Positions 9,570 to 18,206 of a stretch of 64,000 bases of DNA are shown here, piece after piece. The position numbers and the translations under genes were made by a program. How positions within the stretch are numbered: position 1 is the first letter of the stretch; each line of letters begins with the position of its first letter. The stretch is from Streptomyces sp. SAJ15 (GTDB taxonomy: Bacteria > Actinomycetota > Actinomycetes > Streptomycetales > Streptomycetaceae). The stretch covers positions 186,001-250,000 of the forward strand of contig NZ_NISY01000001.1 of assembly GCF_007595705.1 (NCBI RefSeq), written 5' to 3'. Under the pieces are notes generated by a model. It was not told the origin of the DNA and did not search any database. It saw only the letters and a list, made by a program, of their open reading frames with translations.

Positions 9570-9594
9570 GCGCCGGAGCCATGAGCTCCGGCGC
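9570..9594 (+). terminator. Strong hairpin between the LamG and RHS genes
   Basis: GCGCCGGAGC (9570-9579) pairs with GCTCCGGCGC (9585-9594) over 10 bp with a 5-nt loop. It sits 27 bp after the LamG stop. An in-frame ATG at 9581 lies in the loop, which argues against using that codon as the RHS start. It may terminate or reduce read-through into the toxin gene. Confidence 0.55.
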
Positions 9595-9643
9595 GCGGTC
9601 AGCGCTGCCATATCGGCGCTGCAAGGAGAAGAGGGATGAGGGG

Positions 9644-12600
9644 ATGAGGGGTAGGCCGAGGCTCCGGAGACGCGGCGTGCTGCGTCGCAGAGGGGCGATG
9701 GCGATATCCGCCGTCATGATCGCCACGCTGCTGCAGGCCGTGACCGCTCCGCAGAGCGTGGCGGACGACGAGGGGCGTCCTGATCTGCCGGTCGCGGAAC
9801 AGCCGGTCGAGGGCGGTGACGCGGGTGCGGGCAAGCCACGGACCCTGGAGAAGGGGCCGAAGGTGCCACAGCGGGCACCGAAGGCGGTGTGGCCCAAGGG
9901 CGGCTCGGCCGTGGTCCCCGCGCCGGAGACGTCGCTGAAGCGCTCGACGGGGTTCACCCGCGCCGGCGATCTGCCGATCTCTCTCGCGCCGGCAGCCGGC
10001 TCCGCGGGGTCCGCCAAGGCCGCGGCCCCGAAGGACACCACCCGCCCTGGTGTCGAGGTGCGGGTGCTGGACCGCAAGCAGACGGCGCGCGCCGGAGTGG
10101 ACGGCCTGCTCTTCCGCCTCACCCCGAAGACCCAGGGCAAGGCCGCGGCCGCGTCCGGCGGTAAGCACGCGGTGAGCGTGGACTACTCCGCCTTCGCCGA
10201 GGCGTTCGGCGGCGGCTACGCCTCCCGGTTGAGCCTCCTTGAGCTGCCCGCCTGCGCCCTGACCACGCCGGACAAGGCCGGCTGCCGCACCGGCAAGCCG
10301 GTGCCGGCCGTCAACGACACGGAGAAGCGGACGCTCACCGCCTCCGCCGTGCCGCTGCGCGCCCGCGGAGCGACCGTGCTGGCCGCGGTCGCCGCCGAGA
10401 AGAGCGAGAAGGGCGATTACAAGGCCACCTCGCTGTCTCCCTCCGCGACCTGGTCGACCGACCTGAACACCGGCAACTTCGGCTGGTCGTACGACATGCC
10501 CGTGCCGGAGGTGCCGGGCGGGCTGAAGCCGAACGTGGGCCTCTCGTACTCCTCGAGCGCCATCGACGGCCGGACCGGAGGCACCAACAACCAGTCCTCG
10601 TGGGTCGGCGACGGCTTCGACCTGTGGCCGGGCTACATCGAGCGCCGCTACAAGCCGTGCTCCGAGGACGGCGTCAAGAACAGCGACGGCAACAAGCCCG
10701 GCGACCTGTGCTGGGGCTATGACAACGCCTTCATCTCGTTCAACGGCAAGAGCGGCGAGCTGGTGCCGACCGGCAAGGACGAGTGGAAGCTCAAGCAGGA
10801 CGACGGAACCAGGATCAAGCGCCTGACCGGCGCCGCCCGTGACAACGGCGACGACGACAACGAGTACTGGCGTCTGATCGACCCGCACGGCGTGAAGTAC
10901 TACTTCGGCTACCACAAGCTCAACGGCTGGGCGTCCGGCAAGCAGACCACCGACTCGACGTGGACCACGCCGGTCTACGGAGACGACTCCGGCGAGGCGT
11001 GCCACGCCGCCGCGTTCAAGGACGCCTGGTGCCAGCAGGCCTGGCGCTGGAATCTCGACTACGTCGTGGACACCCACGGCAACGCGCTGGCGTACTACTA
11101 CAAGAAGGAGTCCAACTCCTACGGCCGCAACCTCAAGGACGAGGACGACACCCCGTACGTGCGCGGCGGCTACCTGGACCGCATCGAGTACGGGCTGAAC
11201 TACACCGACCTGTACAAGGACAAGGCGCTGGCGAAGGTCACCTTCGCCAACACCGAACGGTGCATTCCCCAGTCCGGCGTGACCTGCGCGGCGGACACCA
11301 TCGACAGCAAGCGTCAGTACTGGTACGACACGCCCTGGGACCTGAACTGCAAGGCGGGCACCAAGTGCGACCAGGGTCGGCTGTCACCGACCTTCTGGAC
11401 CCGCAAGCGGCTGACCGAGGTCACCACCCAGGTCCTCAAGGACGGGGCGTACGCCAAGGTCGACTCCTGGAAGCTCGGTCATCGCTGGGGCACGGCCGAC
11501 GTCGACTACCAACTGCTGCTCGACTCGGTCCAGCGCACCGGGCACACGTCGACCACTCCCCTCACCCTTCCGAAGACGACGTTCGCCTACACCCAGCTGG
11601 CCAACCGGCTCGACAAGACCGGGGACGGCAAGGCCCCCTTCATCAAGGCCCGGGTCTCCACGGTCGCCGACGAGGTCGGCGGTCAGCTCGACGTCGACTA
11701 CTCGGCTCCTGCCTGCTCCCGGGACAGCCTGCCGACGCCGCAGACGAACACCACCCGCTGCTTCCCGCAGTTCTCCGGAGGCGACTCGACGGACGAGCCG
11801 GAGAAGGAGTGGTTCAACAAGTACGTGGTCGACTCGGTCACCGAGACCGACCGTACCGGCGGGGCTCCGGACCAGGTCACCCGCTACACCTACCTCGACG
11901 GCGCCGCCTGGCACTACGACGACGATGACGGCCTGACCAAGGAGAAGCACAAGACCTGGTCGCAGTGGCGCGGCTACGGGCACGTGCGGGTGCAGACCGG
12001 CGGCCAGGAGGCGGCCGGCGGGATGAAGTCGCAGAAGGAGCACTACTTCCTACGCGGCATGGACGGGGACCGAGAGGCCCCGTCCGGCGGGACGAGGTCC
12101 GTGAAGGTCTCCCTCAGCACGGGGGAAGGTGACCCGATCACCGACCATGACGCGCTCGCGGGCTTCGAGTACAAGACCGCCGCGTTCTCCGGGCCGGGCG
12201 GAAAGGTCCTGGAGAAGACCGTGAACCGCCCTTGGCACCACCAGACCGCCGAGCGCAAGCGGTCCTGGGGCACGGTCACCGCGAACTTCACCGGCAAGGC
12301 CCACACCAGGAACTTCACCTCCCTTGACGGAGGGAACGGAGACGACTGGCGCACCACCGGTACCGCGACGAGTTTCGACACGGTCGCAGGCCGGGCCACC
12401 CAGGTCGACGACTTCGGGGACGACTCGACCGCCAAGGACGACCAGTGCACGCGTACGACGTACGCGGACAACCCGGGTGCCAACATCCTGACGCTGCCCT
12501 CCCGGGTGGAGACCGTCGCGGTCAGGTGCGACGGCACCCCCGACCGCCTCAACGACGTCATCTCGGATGTCCGCACCGCCTATGACGGCGGCGACTACGG

Positions 12601-15600
12601 CGCCGCCCCGACGAGGGGCGACGCCACCGCGACCGCGACGCTCAAGGAGTACGACGGCACGAAGGCCACCTACCTGGAGTCAGGCGCCACGTACGACTCC
12701 TACGGCCGCTCGCTGACCGCGACCGACATCACCGCGACGGTCACCGCGACCGGAACCGGGGCTCCGACGCGGGTCGCCCGTACCGACGGCCGCACGACGA
12801 CGACGACCTACAGCCCGGCCACCGGCTTCCCGACGCAGTCCAAGGTCACCACACCGCCCGCCAAGAAGGGCGACGAGTCCACCGAGCAGACCACCACCAC
12901 GGAGCTGGAGCCGCTGCGCGGCCAGCCCGCCGCTCAGATCGACACCAACAACAAGCGCACCGACTTCGCGTACGACGCGCTGGGCCGATCCACCAAGGTG
13001 TGGCTGGCCAACCGCCGCACCGACATGCTGCCGAGCTACGAGTTCAGCTACTTCGTCGAGGAGGGTCAGCCGGTCGCGGTCCGCACCCAGACCCTGACTC
13101 AGGGCGGCGGCGCGCAGATCCCGTCCTTCACGCTCTACGACGGATTCCTGCGCGATCGGCAGACCCAGGCGCCCGGCCCCAACGGCGGTCGCCTGCTCAC
13201 CGACGTCTTCTACGACGAGCGGGGCCTCACCGCCAAGACCTTCGCCCCCTACTACACCGAGGGGAACCCCCAGAAGGGTCTCTTCAAGCCCGAGAACGCG
13301 CTGAGCGTCGAGACCCAGACCCGCCACTCCTACGACGGCCTGGGCCGGGAGACCGAGGCCAAGCAGATCGCCGGCAACGGCGACGGCGGCAAGGAACTGG
13401 CCGTCACCCGCACCCAGTACGGCGGTGACCGCACCACCGTCATCCCGCCGGAAGGCGGCACGACCACCACCACGGTCATCGACGGTCGCGGCCGCACCGT
13501 CGAGCTCCTCCAGCACACGCAGCGCGACGGGCGAGGCCCGGTCGACCGGACGACGTACGCGTACCACCCGGCCGGCCAGCTCGCGAAGGTCACCGACCCG
13601 GCCGGAAACGTGTGGCAGTACGGCTACGACCAGCTCGGCCGCAAGACGCACGACAAGGACCCGGACAAGGGCGTCACGACCAGCTGGTATGACGACCACG
13701 GTCAGCTGACCCAGACCAAGGACGCCAAGAACAGCATCCTCGTCAGCGTCTACGACGGCCTCGGCCGCCGCACCGAGCTGCGTGAGGGCGCGGCCGACGG
13801 CAAGCTGCGGGCGCGGTGGACCTACGACACCGTCAGCGGCGCCAAGGGACAGCTCGCCGAGTCCACCCGTTACGTGGGCAGCGCGGCGTACACGACCCAG
13901 GTCACCGAGTACGACCGGCTGTACCAGCCGACCATGACGGCCGTCGTCATCCCCGAAAGTGAAGGCAGGCTCGCGGGCACCTACCAGTCCGCGACCCGCT
14001 ACCACGCCAACGGCCTCGTGGCCGGATTCGAGTACTCGCCGGCGGGCTCCCTGCCCAGCGGCTCGGCGACGTACCAGTACGAGGACGGCACGCTGCGCCG
14101 GATCAAGGCGTCCGACAACCGGGGCATGGCAGCCACCACCACCTACAGCCTGACCGGCAAGCCCCTGCAGTACGAGATAGGCGGCAGCACCACCGGTGAC
14201 AAGAAGACGTGGGTGACCAACACCTACGAGTGGGGCACCCAGCGCCTGTCCAGCAGTCGGGTGGACCGCCAGGACGTTCCGGGCGTCGACCAGTTCGCCA
14301 CCTACGGCTACGACCCGATCGGCAACGTCACCTCGGTCTCCGACACTTCCCGCTCGGGCACCGACACCCAGTGCTTCGCCTACGACCACCTGCGACGCCT
14401 GACCGAGGCGTGGACCGAGTCCGCGAAGTCGTGTTCGAACGACCCGTCCGCCGAGGCGATCGGCGGCCCGGCCCCGTACTGGCTGTCCTACACCTACGAC
14501 AAGGTCGGCAACCGTCTCACCGAGACGCAGCACAACCCTGCGGGCGGTGACGCCAAGGACACCACACGTCGCTACATCTACCCGTCGCCGGGGAGCGCCC
14601 AGCCGCACACCCTGACCCAGGTCGACACGACCGGCCCCACGGGCACGGCCAAGGAGACCTACACATACGACGCCACCGGCAACACCGAGGAACGCAAGCT
14701 CCGCGGCACGGCGCAGAAGCTCGACTGGGACGCCGAAGGCCGACTCACGAAGGTCACCGACCCGGTCGAGGGCGGTGCTGCCAAGGTCACCGAGTACCTC
14801 TACGACGCCGACGGCAACCGCCTCATCGGTCGCACCCCCACGGAGACCACCCTCTACCTCGGCCACACCGAGGTGACCCTCCCCAAGGGCGCCACCAAGC
14901 CGAAGGCCACCCGCTACGCCGACCTCGGCGGCGGCCACCAGGCCGTCCGCACCGACGACGACAAGGTCTCCCTCACCCTCGCCGACCACCACGGCACCGC
15001 CCAACTCGCCGTCGATGGACCGACCTTCGAGCTGACGCAGTGGAGGAGCGCGCCGTTCGGCGCGACGCGCGGGGACAAGGCGAAATCGTGGCCGGGGACG
15101 CGCGGGTTCGTCGGCGGAACGATCGACACAAGCACGGGGCTGACACACCTGGGGGCGCGGGAGTACGACCCGGCGATCGGCCGGTTCATTTCGGTGGATC
15201 CGATCATGGATCTGACCGATCCGCAGCAGATTCACGGCTACAGCTACGGCAACAACAACCCGCTGACTTTCTCGGACCCGTCAGGCATGCTCTTTCATGA
15301 CCCAGTGATCGACATCACCGACTGGGTGGAAAAGAACGGTGGGTCTTCTCCGGCTCCGCACACTGGCTCCCGAGAGGGCACTGATTGTAGCGGAGCTTGC
15401 GCTGCGGCGTTCGATAAGACCCTCGAGCAGCTGCAAGGGGGTTGGACCGGCGACCCGCAAACCAGTTGCGGTTCCACGACTGGCGGAAGCACGTGTCCGG
15501 GACGAGAGGCAAATTATCGTGCATCTGCCGGCTGGGACTTCGGTTTCAGTTTCGTCCAGGCCGTGGTCATTCCGGACTTCGAAGAGCCGAGGAAGTGCAA

Positions 15601-16492
15601 GGGTGGACAGCTCTCTGGCTGTGCCTGGAGTGCGGCCGAACTTCCCTGGTTCAGGTGGGCCAAGCCGTTCAAGTGGGGGAAGAAGGGCGGGAAAGCCGGA
15701 AAGAAGGCAGACAGTGTCACCCCCTGTAGCCGTGACAGCTTTCTCCCGGGTGCTACAGTTCTTCTGGCTGACGGCACTCGGAAGAATATTGAAGACGTCA
15801 AGGTAGGCGACAAGGTCGCGGCGACAGATCCTGAAACGGGTGAAACCAGCACCCGCGAAATCGTCGCGACCATCATCACCGAGGACGATAAGCAGTTCAC
15901 CGACCTCACCATTGCCGGCAAGGCCGGCGAATCCTCCATCATCGCCACCGACCACCATCCGTTCTGGAGTCCGTCGGTGGGTGCATGGGTCGACGCTGGT
16001 GATCTCAAGCCAGGCGTGAGCCTGCGGACGCCCGACGGTGACACCGTCACGGTGAAGGGCATCCGCCACTTCGAGAAACGGCAGCGTACGCACAATCTGA
16101 CGGTCAGTGACGTCCACACGTACTATGTGCTGGCGGGGGCCACACCCGTCCTTGTTCACAACAGCAACTGTGGGATCGGTCGACAGCTGATCGGGGAGAA
16201 GGATTCCCAGCACATCCTTGACGGGCATGCCTATCCCGGGCTTCCCGGGAAGACGGTGTTCCCCAAGGGGTGGAGCGACGACGACATTCTGGATGCCGTG
16301 GCGAATGTGGCAACAAGCCCAAACAGTACGCGTGTCTGGAAGACCGGCTCTGCCAATTATGCTGAGAGAACTCTCCGAACAAAGAAGGGTGATCCTGCTG
16401 TCCAGGCGATCACCGGAGAGGTCCGCGGGGTTAACATCGAGGTTCGCTATGAACCACTAACCGGCAGAGTTCTCACAGCCTTCCCGAAGTAA
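9644..16492 (+). CDS. RHS/YD-repeat polymorphic toxin with Hint domain and EndoU-like C-terminus
   Basis: A secreted polymorphic toxin of 2282 residues. ATG 9644 is chosen because GAGGG (9631-9635) lies 8 bases upstream and the N-terminus reads as a signal peptide (MRGRPRLRRRGVLRRRGAMA plus a hydrophobic run); ATG 9581 sits in a hairpin. The body (about 10430-15290) is an SpvB/RHS shell with many YD motifs such as YGYDPIGNVTS, ending in the RHS core signature GAREYDPAIGRFISVDPI. A Hint autoprocessing domain follows (about 15726-16160): CSRDSFLPGATVLLADGT, ATDHHPFW, and HNLTVSDVHTYYVLAG ending VLVHN. The last about 110 residues begin near HILDGH and contain FPKGWSDDDILDAVANVAT and a terminal LTAFP, resembling bacterial EndoU/BECR RNases. 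Expected action: Hint cleavage frees the nuclease, which is neutralised by the next gene. EndoU assignment is from motif memory; the inter-motif loop is short. Confidence 0.85.
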   Translation: MRGRPRLRRRGVLRRRGAMAISAVMIATLLQAVTAPQSVADDEGRPDLPVAEQPVEGGDAGAGKPRTLEKGPKVPQRAPKAVWPKGGSAVVPAPETSLKRSTGFTRAGDLPISLAPAAGSAGSAKAAAPKDTTRPGVEVRVLDRKQTARAGVDGLLFRLTPKTQGKAAAASGGKHAVSVDYSAFAEAFGGGYASRLSLLELPACALTTPDKAGCRTGKPVPAVNDTEKRTLTASAVPLRARGATVLAAVAAEKSEKGDYKATSLSPSATWSTDLNTGNFGWSYDMPVPEVPGGLKPNVGLSYSSSAIDGRTGGTNNQSSWVGDGFDLWPGYIERRYKPCSEDGVKNSDGNKPGDLCWGYDNAFISFNGKSGELVPTGKDEWKLKQDDGTRIKRLTGAARDNGDDDNEYWRLIDPHGVKYYFGYHKLNGWASGKQTTDSTWTTPVYGDDSGEACHAAAFKDAWCQQAWRWNLDYVVDTHGNALAYYYKKESNSYGRNLKDEDDTPYVRGGYLDRIEYGLNYTDLYKDKALAKVTFANTERCIPQSGVTCAADTIDSKRQYWYDTPWDLNCKAGTKCDQGRLSPTFWTRKRLTEVTTQVLKDGAYAKVDSWKLGHRWGTADVDYQLLLDSVQRTGHTSTTPLTLPKTTFAYTQLANRLDKTGDGKAPFIKARVSTVADEVGGQLDVDYSAPACSRDSLPTPQTNTTRCFPQFSGGDSTDEPEKEWFNKYVVDSVTETDRTGGAPDQVTRYTYLDGAAWHYDDDDGLTKEKHKTWSQWRGYGHVRVQTGGQEAAGGMKSQKEHYFLRGMDGDREAPSGGTRSVKVSLSTGEGDPITDHDALAGFEYKTAAFSGPGGKVLEKTVNRPWHHQTAERKRSWGTVTANFTGKAHTRNFTSLDGGNGDDWRTTGTATSFDTVAGRATQVDDFGDDSTAKDDQCTRTTYADNPGANILTLPSRVETVAVRCDGTPDRLNDVISDVRTAYDGGDYGAAPTRGDATATATLKEYDGTKATYLESGATYDSYGRSLTATDITATVTATGTGAPTRVARTDGRTTTTTYSPATGFPTQSKVTTPPAKKGDESTEQTTTTELEPLRGQPAAQIDTNNKRTDFAYDALGRSTKVWLANRRTDMLPSYEFSYFVEEGQPVAVRTQTLTQGGGAQIPSFTLYDGFLRDRQTQAPGPNGGRLLTDVFYDERGLTAKTFAPYYTEGNPQKGLFKPENALSVETQTRHSYDGLGRETEAKQIAGNGDGGKELAVTRTQYGGDRTTVIPPEGGTTTTTVIDGRGRTVELLQHTQRDGRGPVDRTTYAYHPAGQLAKVTDPAGNVWQYGYDQLGRKTHDKDPDKGVTTSWYDDHGQLTQTKDAKNSILVSVYDGLGRRTELREGAADGKLRARWTYDTVSGAKGQLAESTRYVGSAAYTTQVTEYDRLYQPTMTAVVIPESEGRLAGTYQSATRYHANGLVAGFEYSPAGSLPSGSATYQYEDGTLRRIKASDNRGMAATTTYSLTGKPLQYEIGGSTTGDKKTWVTNTYEWGTQRLSSSRVDRQDVPGVDQFATYGYDPIGNVTSVSDTSRSGTDTQCFAYDHLRRLTEAWTESAKSCSNDPSAEAIGGPAPYWLSYTYDKVGNRLTETQHNPAGGDAKDTTRRYIYPSPGSAQPHTLTQVDTTGPTGTAKETYTYDATGNTEERKLRGTAQKLDWDAEGRLTKVTDPVEGGAAKVTEYLYDADGNRLIGRTPTETTLYLGHTEVTLPKGATKPKATRYADLGGGHQAVRTDDDKVSLTLADHHGTAQLAVDGPTFELTQWRSAPFGATRGDKAKSWPGTRGFVGGTIDTSTGLTHLGAREYDPAIGRFISVDPIMDLTDPQQIHGYSYGNNNPLTFSDPSGMLFHDPVIDITDWVEKNGGSSPAPHTGSREGTDCSGACAAAFDKTLEQLQGGWTGDPQTSCGSTTGGSTCPGREANYRASAGWDFGFSFVQAVVIPDFEEPRKCKGGQLSGCAWSAAELPWFRWAKPFKWGKKGGKAGKKADSVTPCSRDSFLPGATVLLADGTRKNIEDVKVGDKVAATDPETGETSTREIVATIITEDDKQFTDLTIAGKAGESSIIATDHHPFWSPSVGAWVDAGDLKPGVSLRTPDGDTVTVKGIRHFEKRQRTHNLTVSDVHTYYVLAGATPVLVHNSNCGIGRQLIGEKDSQHILDGHAYPGLPGKTVFPKGWSDDDILDAVANVATSPNSTRVWKTGSANYAERTLRTKKGDPAVQAITGEVRGVNIEVRYEPLTGRVLTAFPK

Positions 16493-16504
16493 GGAGTCTG
16501 GCCC

Positions 16505-16765
16505 GTGGAGCGATATAAGTACCTGCGATCTCTCATCTCGCAACTCCTTGAGGAATCTCCTCTAACTTCGGAAGAGGTTATTGCTGACGTTCACCACTTG
16601 ATGAACGTGGGCGAAGAGGAATTGGCGTTCGATACGATGTGCTCATGGATCTACGAGGATTCTCTACCTATCTCCTCGAATTACTATGAGCGCCTCGTGG
16701 TCGCCGCTCAGGAACTGGGTACGCCGAAATCGACGGAAAGATTGGATGAACTCGTCGAGGGCTAG
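16505..16765 (+). CDS. MafI-like immunity protein
   Basis: An 86-residue acidic, helical protein (MERYKYLRSLISQLLEES...). It starts at GTG 16505 with AAGGAG at 16491-16496, 8 bases upstream and overlapping the toxin stop codon, so the two are cotranscribed and probably translationally linked. The size, helical pattern and position directly after an EndoU-type toxin fit the MafI immunity family known from Neisseria MafB/EndoU systems. It would bind and block the toxin domain in the producing cell. Base use is far less G+C-biased than in the core genes (for example CTA, ATT and TCT codons), like the toxin tip before it, suggesting the pair was acquired as a unit. A perfect terminator follows. 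Confidence 0.65.
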   Translation: MERYKYLRSLISQLLEESPLTSEEVIADVHHLMNVGEEELAFDTMCSWIYEDSLPISSNYYERLVVAAQELGTPKSTERLDELVEG

Positions 16766-16855
16766 ACGCTCAAGCCCGAACGGTGCTGGTGAAGCTGATG
16801 CTCCGATACTGAACCAGTAGCCAGATCGGTTCCTTGCGATCCGCAGTTGCGAATC

Positions 16856-16890
16856 TGAGACCCCGCCAACACTCTGTTGGCGGGGTCTCA
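16856..16890 (+). terminator. Terminator of the toxin/immunity operon
   Basis: TGAGACCCCGCCAAC (16856-16870) and GTTGGCGGGGTCTCA (16876-16890) form a perfect 15-bp stem with a 5-nt loop. It lies 91 bp after the immunity gene and closes the locus. Confidence 0.8.
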
Positions 16891-17239
16891 GTGTCTTCTG
16901 GCGCTAGTAATTGACGGCAACGTCAGTGGACGAGCGCCGTAAGCGAAGATGGTTCGTCGCTGTCAGTTCGGCTGGCCTTGGCGTTTGTTGCGCCGTCGAG
17001 GGCGGTGCTGAGGGTACTGATGGCGTCTCGCTGGAGGCAGAGTCGGACGTGGCAGAGGCGGACAAGCACGAGCAGGCTCTCGCGCCGCCTGACGGCAGTA
17101 GCGACGGCAAAAGCACGGATTCTTCGTACTCGTCGTTGAGGCTGTCCCACTTGCCGTGCCCGTGGGTCACGATCTGAAAGCAGGGCTGCGCCGGCTACGC
17201 GCTCGCCGCCGCAGCCCCACCATGAGCCCCCGCCAGCCC
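16891..17239. other. Intergenic region, possible gene remnant
   Basis: The segment lies between the toxin/immunity terminator and the end of the minus-strand gene that follows. Open frames of 75-88 codons exist on both strands (for example 16911-17177 + and 16904-17170 -), but none has a clear ribosome site or recognisable product. Base composition is lower in G+C than in core genes, like the toxin tip. It may be a decayed remnant of the inserted cassette; no specific gene can be named. Confidence 0.3.
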
Positions 17240-18148
17240 CTACGCCCCCGCCGAAGCCGCCGCTCGGGCCTGGCTCTCCCCGCGGGCCAGGATGCGGCGG
17301 AACGCGTAGTCGGAGAGGTCGCGGCCCGCTTCCAGGGGGCGGGGGTCCTTGGTGGTGACGGGTTTGCCGTTGGTGTAGCCCGTGGTGGTGAAGTAGGCGT
17401 AGCGGCCGATGGCGTTGGCGCTGGAGCGGCAGGCCGGGCCGCGGCAGAAGGCGGGGACGCCCTCGCCGGGGAGGGAGATCACGCCCGGGGTCGCCTGGGA
17501 CTTGGCCTTCTCGGCGGCGGCCGGGGTGTCGAAGACGGCGATGCCGACCGTCACCGCCACGCCGTCCTTCTCGTAGGTGGCGCGGAAGAGCTGGCGGCAG
17601 CCGTTGTTCGTCAGGGCGGGGCCCAGGCCGCCGCGGGTGGCCGAGGCGCAGTTCGTCGTGGCGGTCGTGGCGCCCCTGGTGTAGGTGCGGCCGTTGGACG
17701 CGGCCTTCTTCTCGGGGAAGAGGGAGGTCGCGCGGAGCGGCGCCTTGTCGAGCTTCTTGTCCGAGATGATGTCGAGCGGCTCCAGCGGGGCCGGCGGGGC
17801 GACGTTGGAGAAGGTCGGCTCGGGGGTGGGGGATTCGGCGGGGAGCTCCTTGGCGGGTGCGGTCGGGCCCGCCGACGAGCCCGCCGTGTCCTTGTCGTCG
17901 CCGCTGGCCACGATCGCGGTGGCGACGATCGCCGCCACCGCGCCCGCCGCCAGGACGCCCCCGCCGACCATCAGCCAGCGCCTGCGCCGGTCGCGGCGCT
18001 CGGTGTCGTCCGCGAGAGCGGCCCAGTCCGGTGTCCCCGGTGCCGATGTCCCCGGTGCCGGTGCGCCCGGCGACGGCGGCATCCCCGGCGGTCGCGAAGG
18101 CGGCTGAGAACCTCCAGGCCCGTACGGCCCCCCATGCCCAAAGCTCAT
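17240..18148 (-). CDS. Membrane-anchored extracytoplasmic protein, unknown function
   Basis: A 302-residue protein with three parts: a Gly/Pro-rich cytoplasmic tail (MSFGHGGPYGPGGSQPP...), one transmembrane helix (WLMVGGGVLAAGAVAAIVAT, about residues 60-80), and an extracytoplasmic domain after a Pro/Ala linker. The outer domain has four cysteines in two likely disulfides (TNCASAT, NGCRQLF, AFCRGPACRSS). ATG 18148 is preferred over the in-frame ATG 18157 because MSFGHGG-type starts are common in such proteins; neither has a clear ribosome site. It is divergent from the ABC-F gene 58 bp away. This two-part architecture is common in Streptomyces and has no established role. Confidence 0.65.
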   Translation of the reverse strand: MSFGHGGPYGPGGSQPPSRPPGMPPSPGAPAPGTSAPGTPDWAALADDTERRDRRRRWLMVGGGVLAAGAVAAIVATAIVASGDDKDTAGSSAGPTAPAKELPAESPTPEPTFSNVAPPAPLEPLDIISDKKLDKAPLRATSLFPEKKAASNGRTYTRGATTATTNCASATRGGLGPALTNNGCRQLFRATYEKDGVAVTVGIAVFDTPAAAEKAKSQATPGVISLPGEGVPAFCRGPACRSSANAIGRYAYFTTTGYTNGKPVTTKDPRPLEAGRDLSDYAFRRILARGESQARAAASAGA

Positions 18149-18206
18149 GGCGCGCATCTTAAAACCTGTTGGTGGGGACCATGGCGCGCCGTCAGAATCC
18201 CGTTTT

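Noticed and set aside
9581..9643. ATG 9581 as the start of the RHS gene
   Set aside because: It lies in the loop of a strong hairpin and would add a non-signal-like stretch. ATG 9644 has a ribosome site and begins a good signal peptide.
16904..17177. 88-codon frames on both strands as genes
   Set aside because: They are mutually exclusive, lack ribosome sites and show no known domain. A decayed transposase was considered, but no transposase motif could be found.
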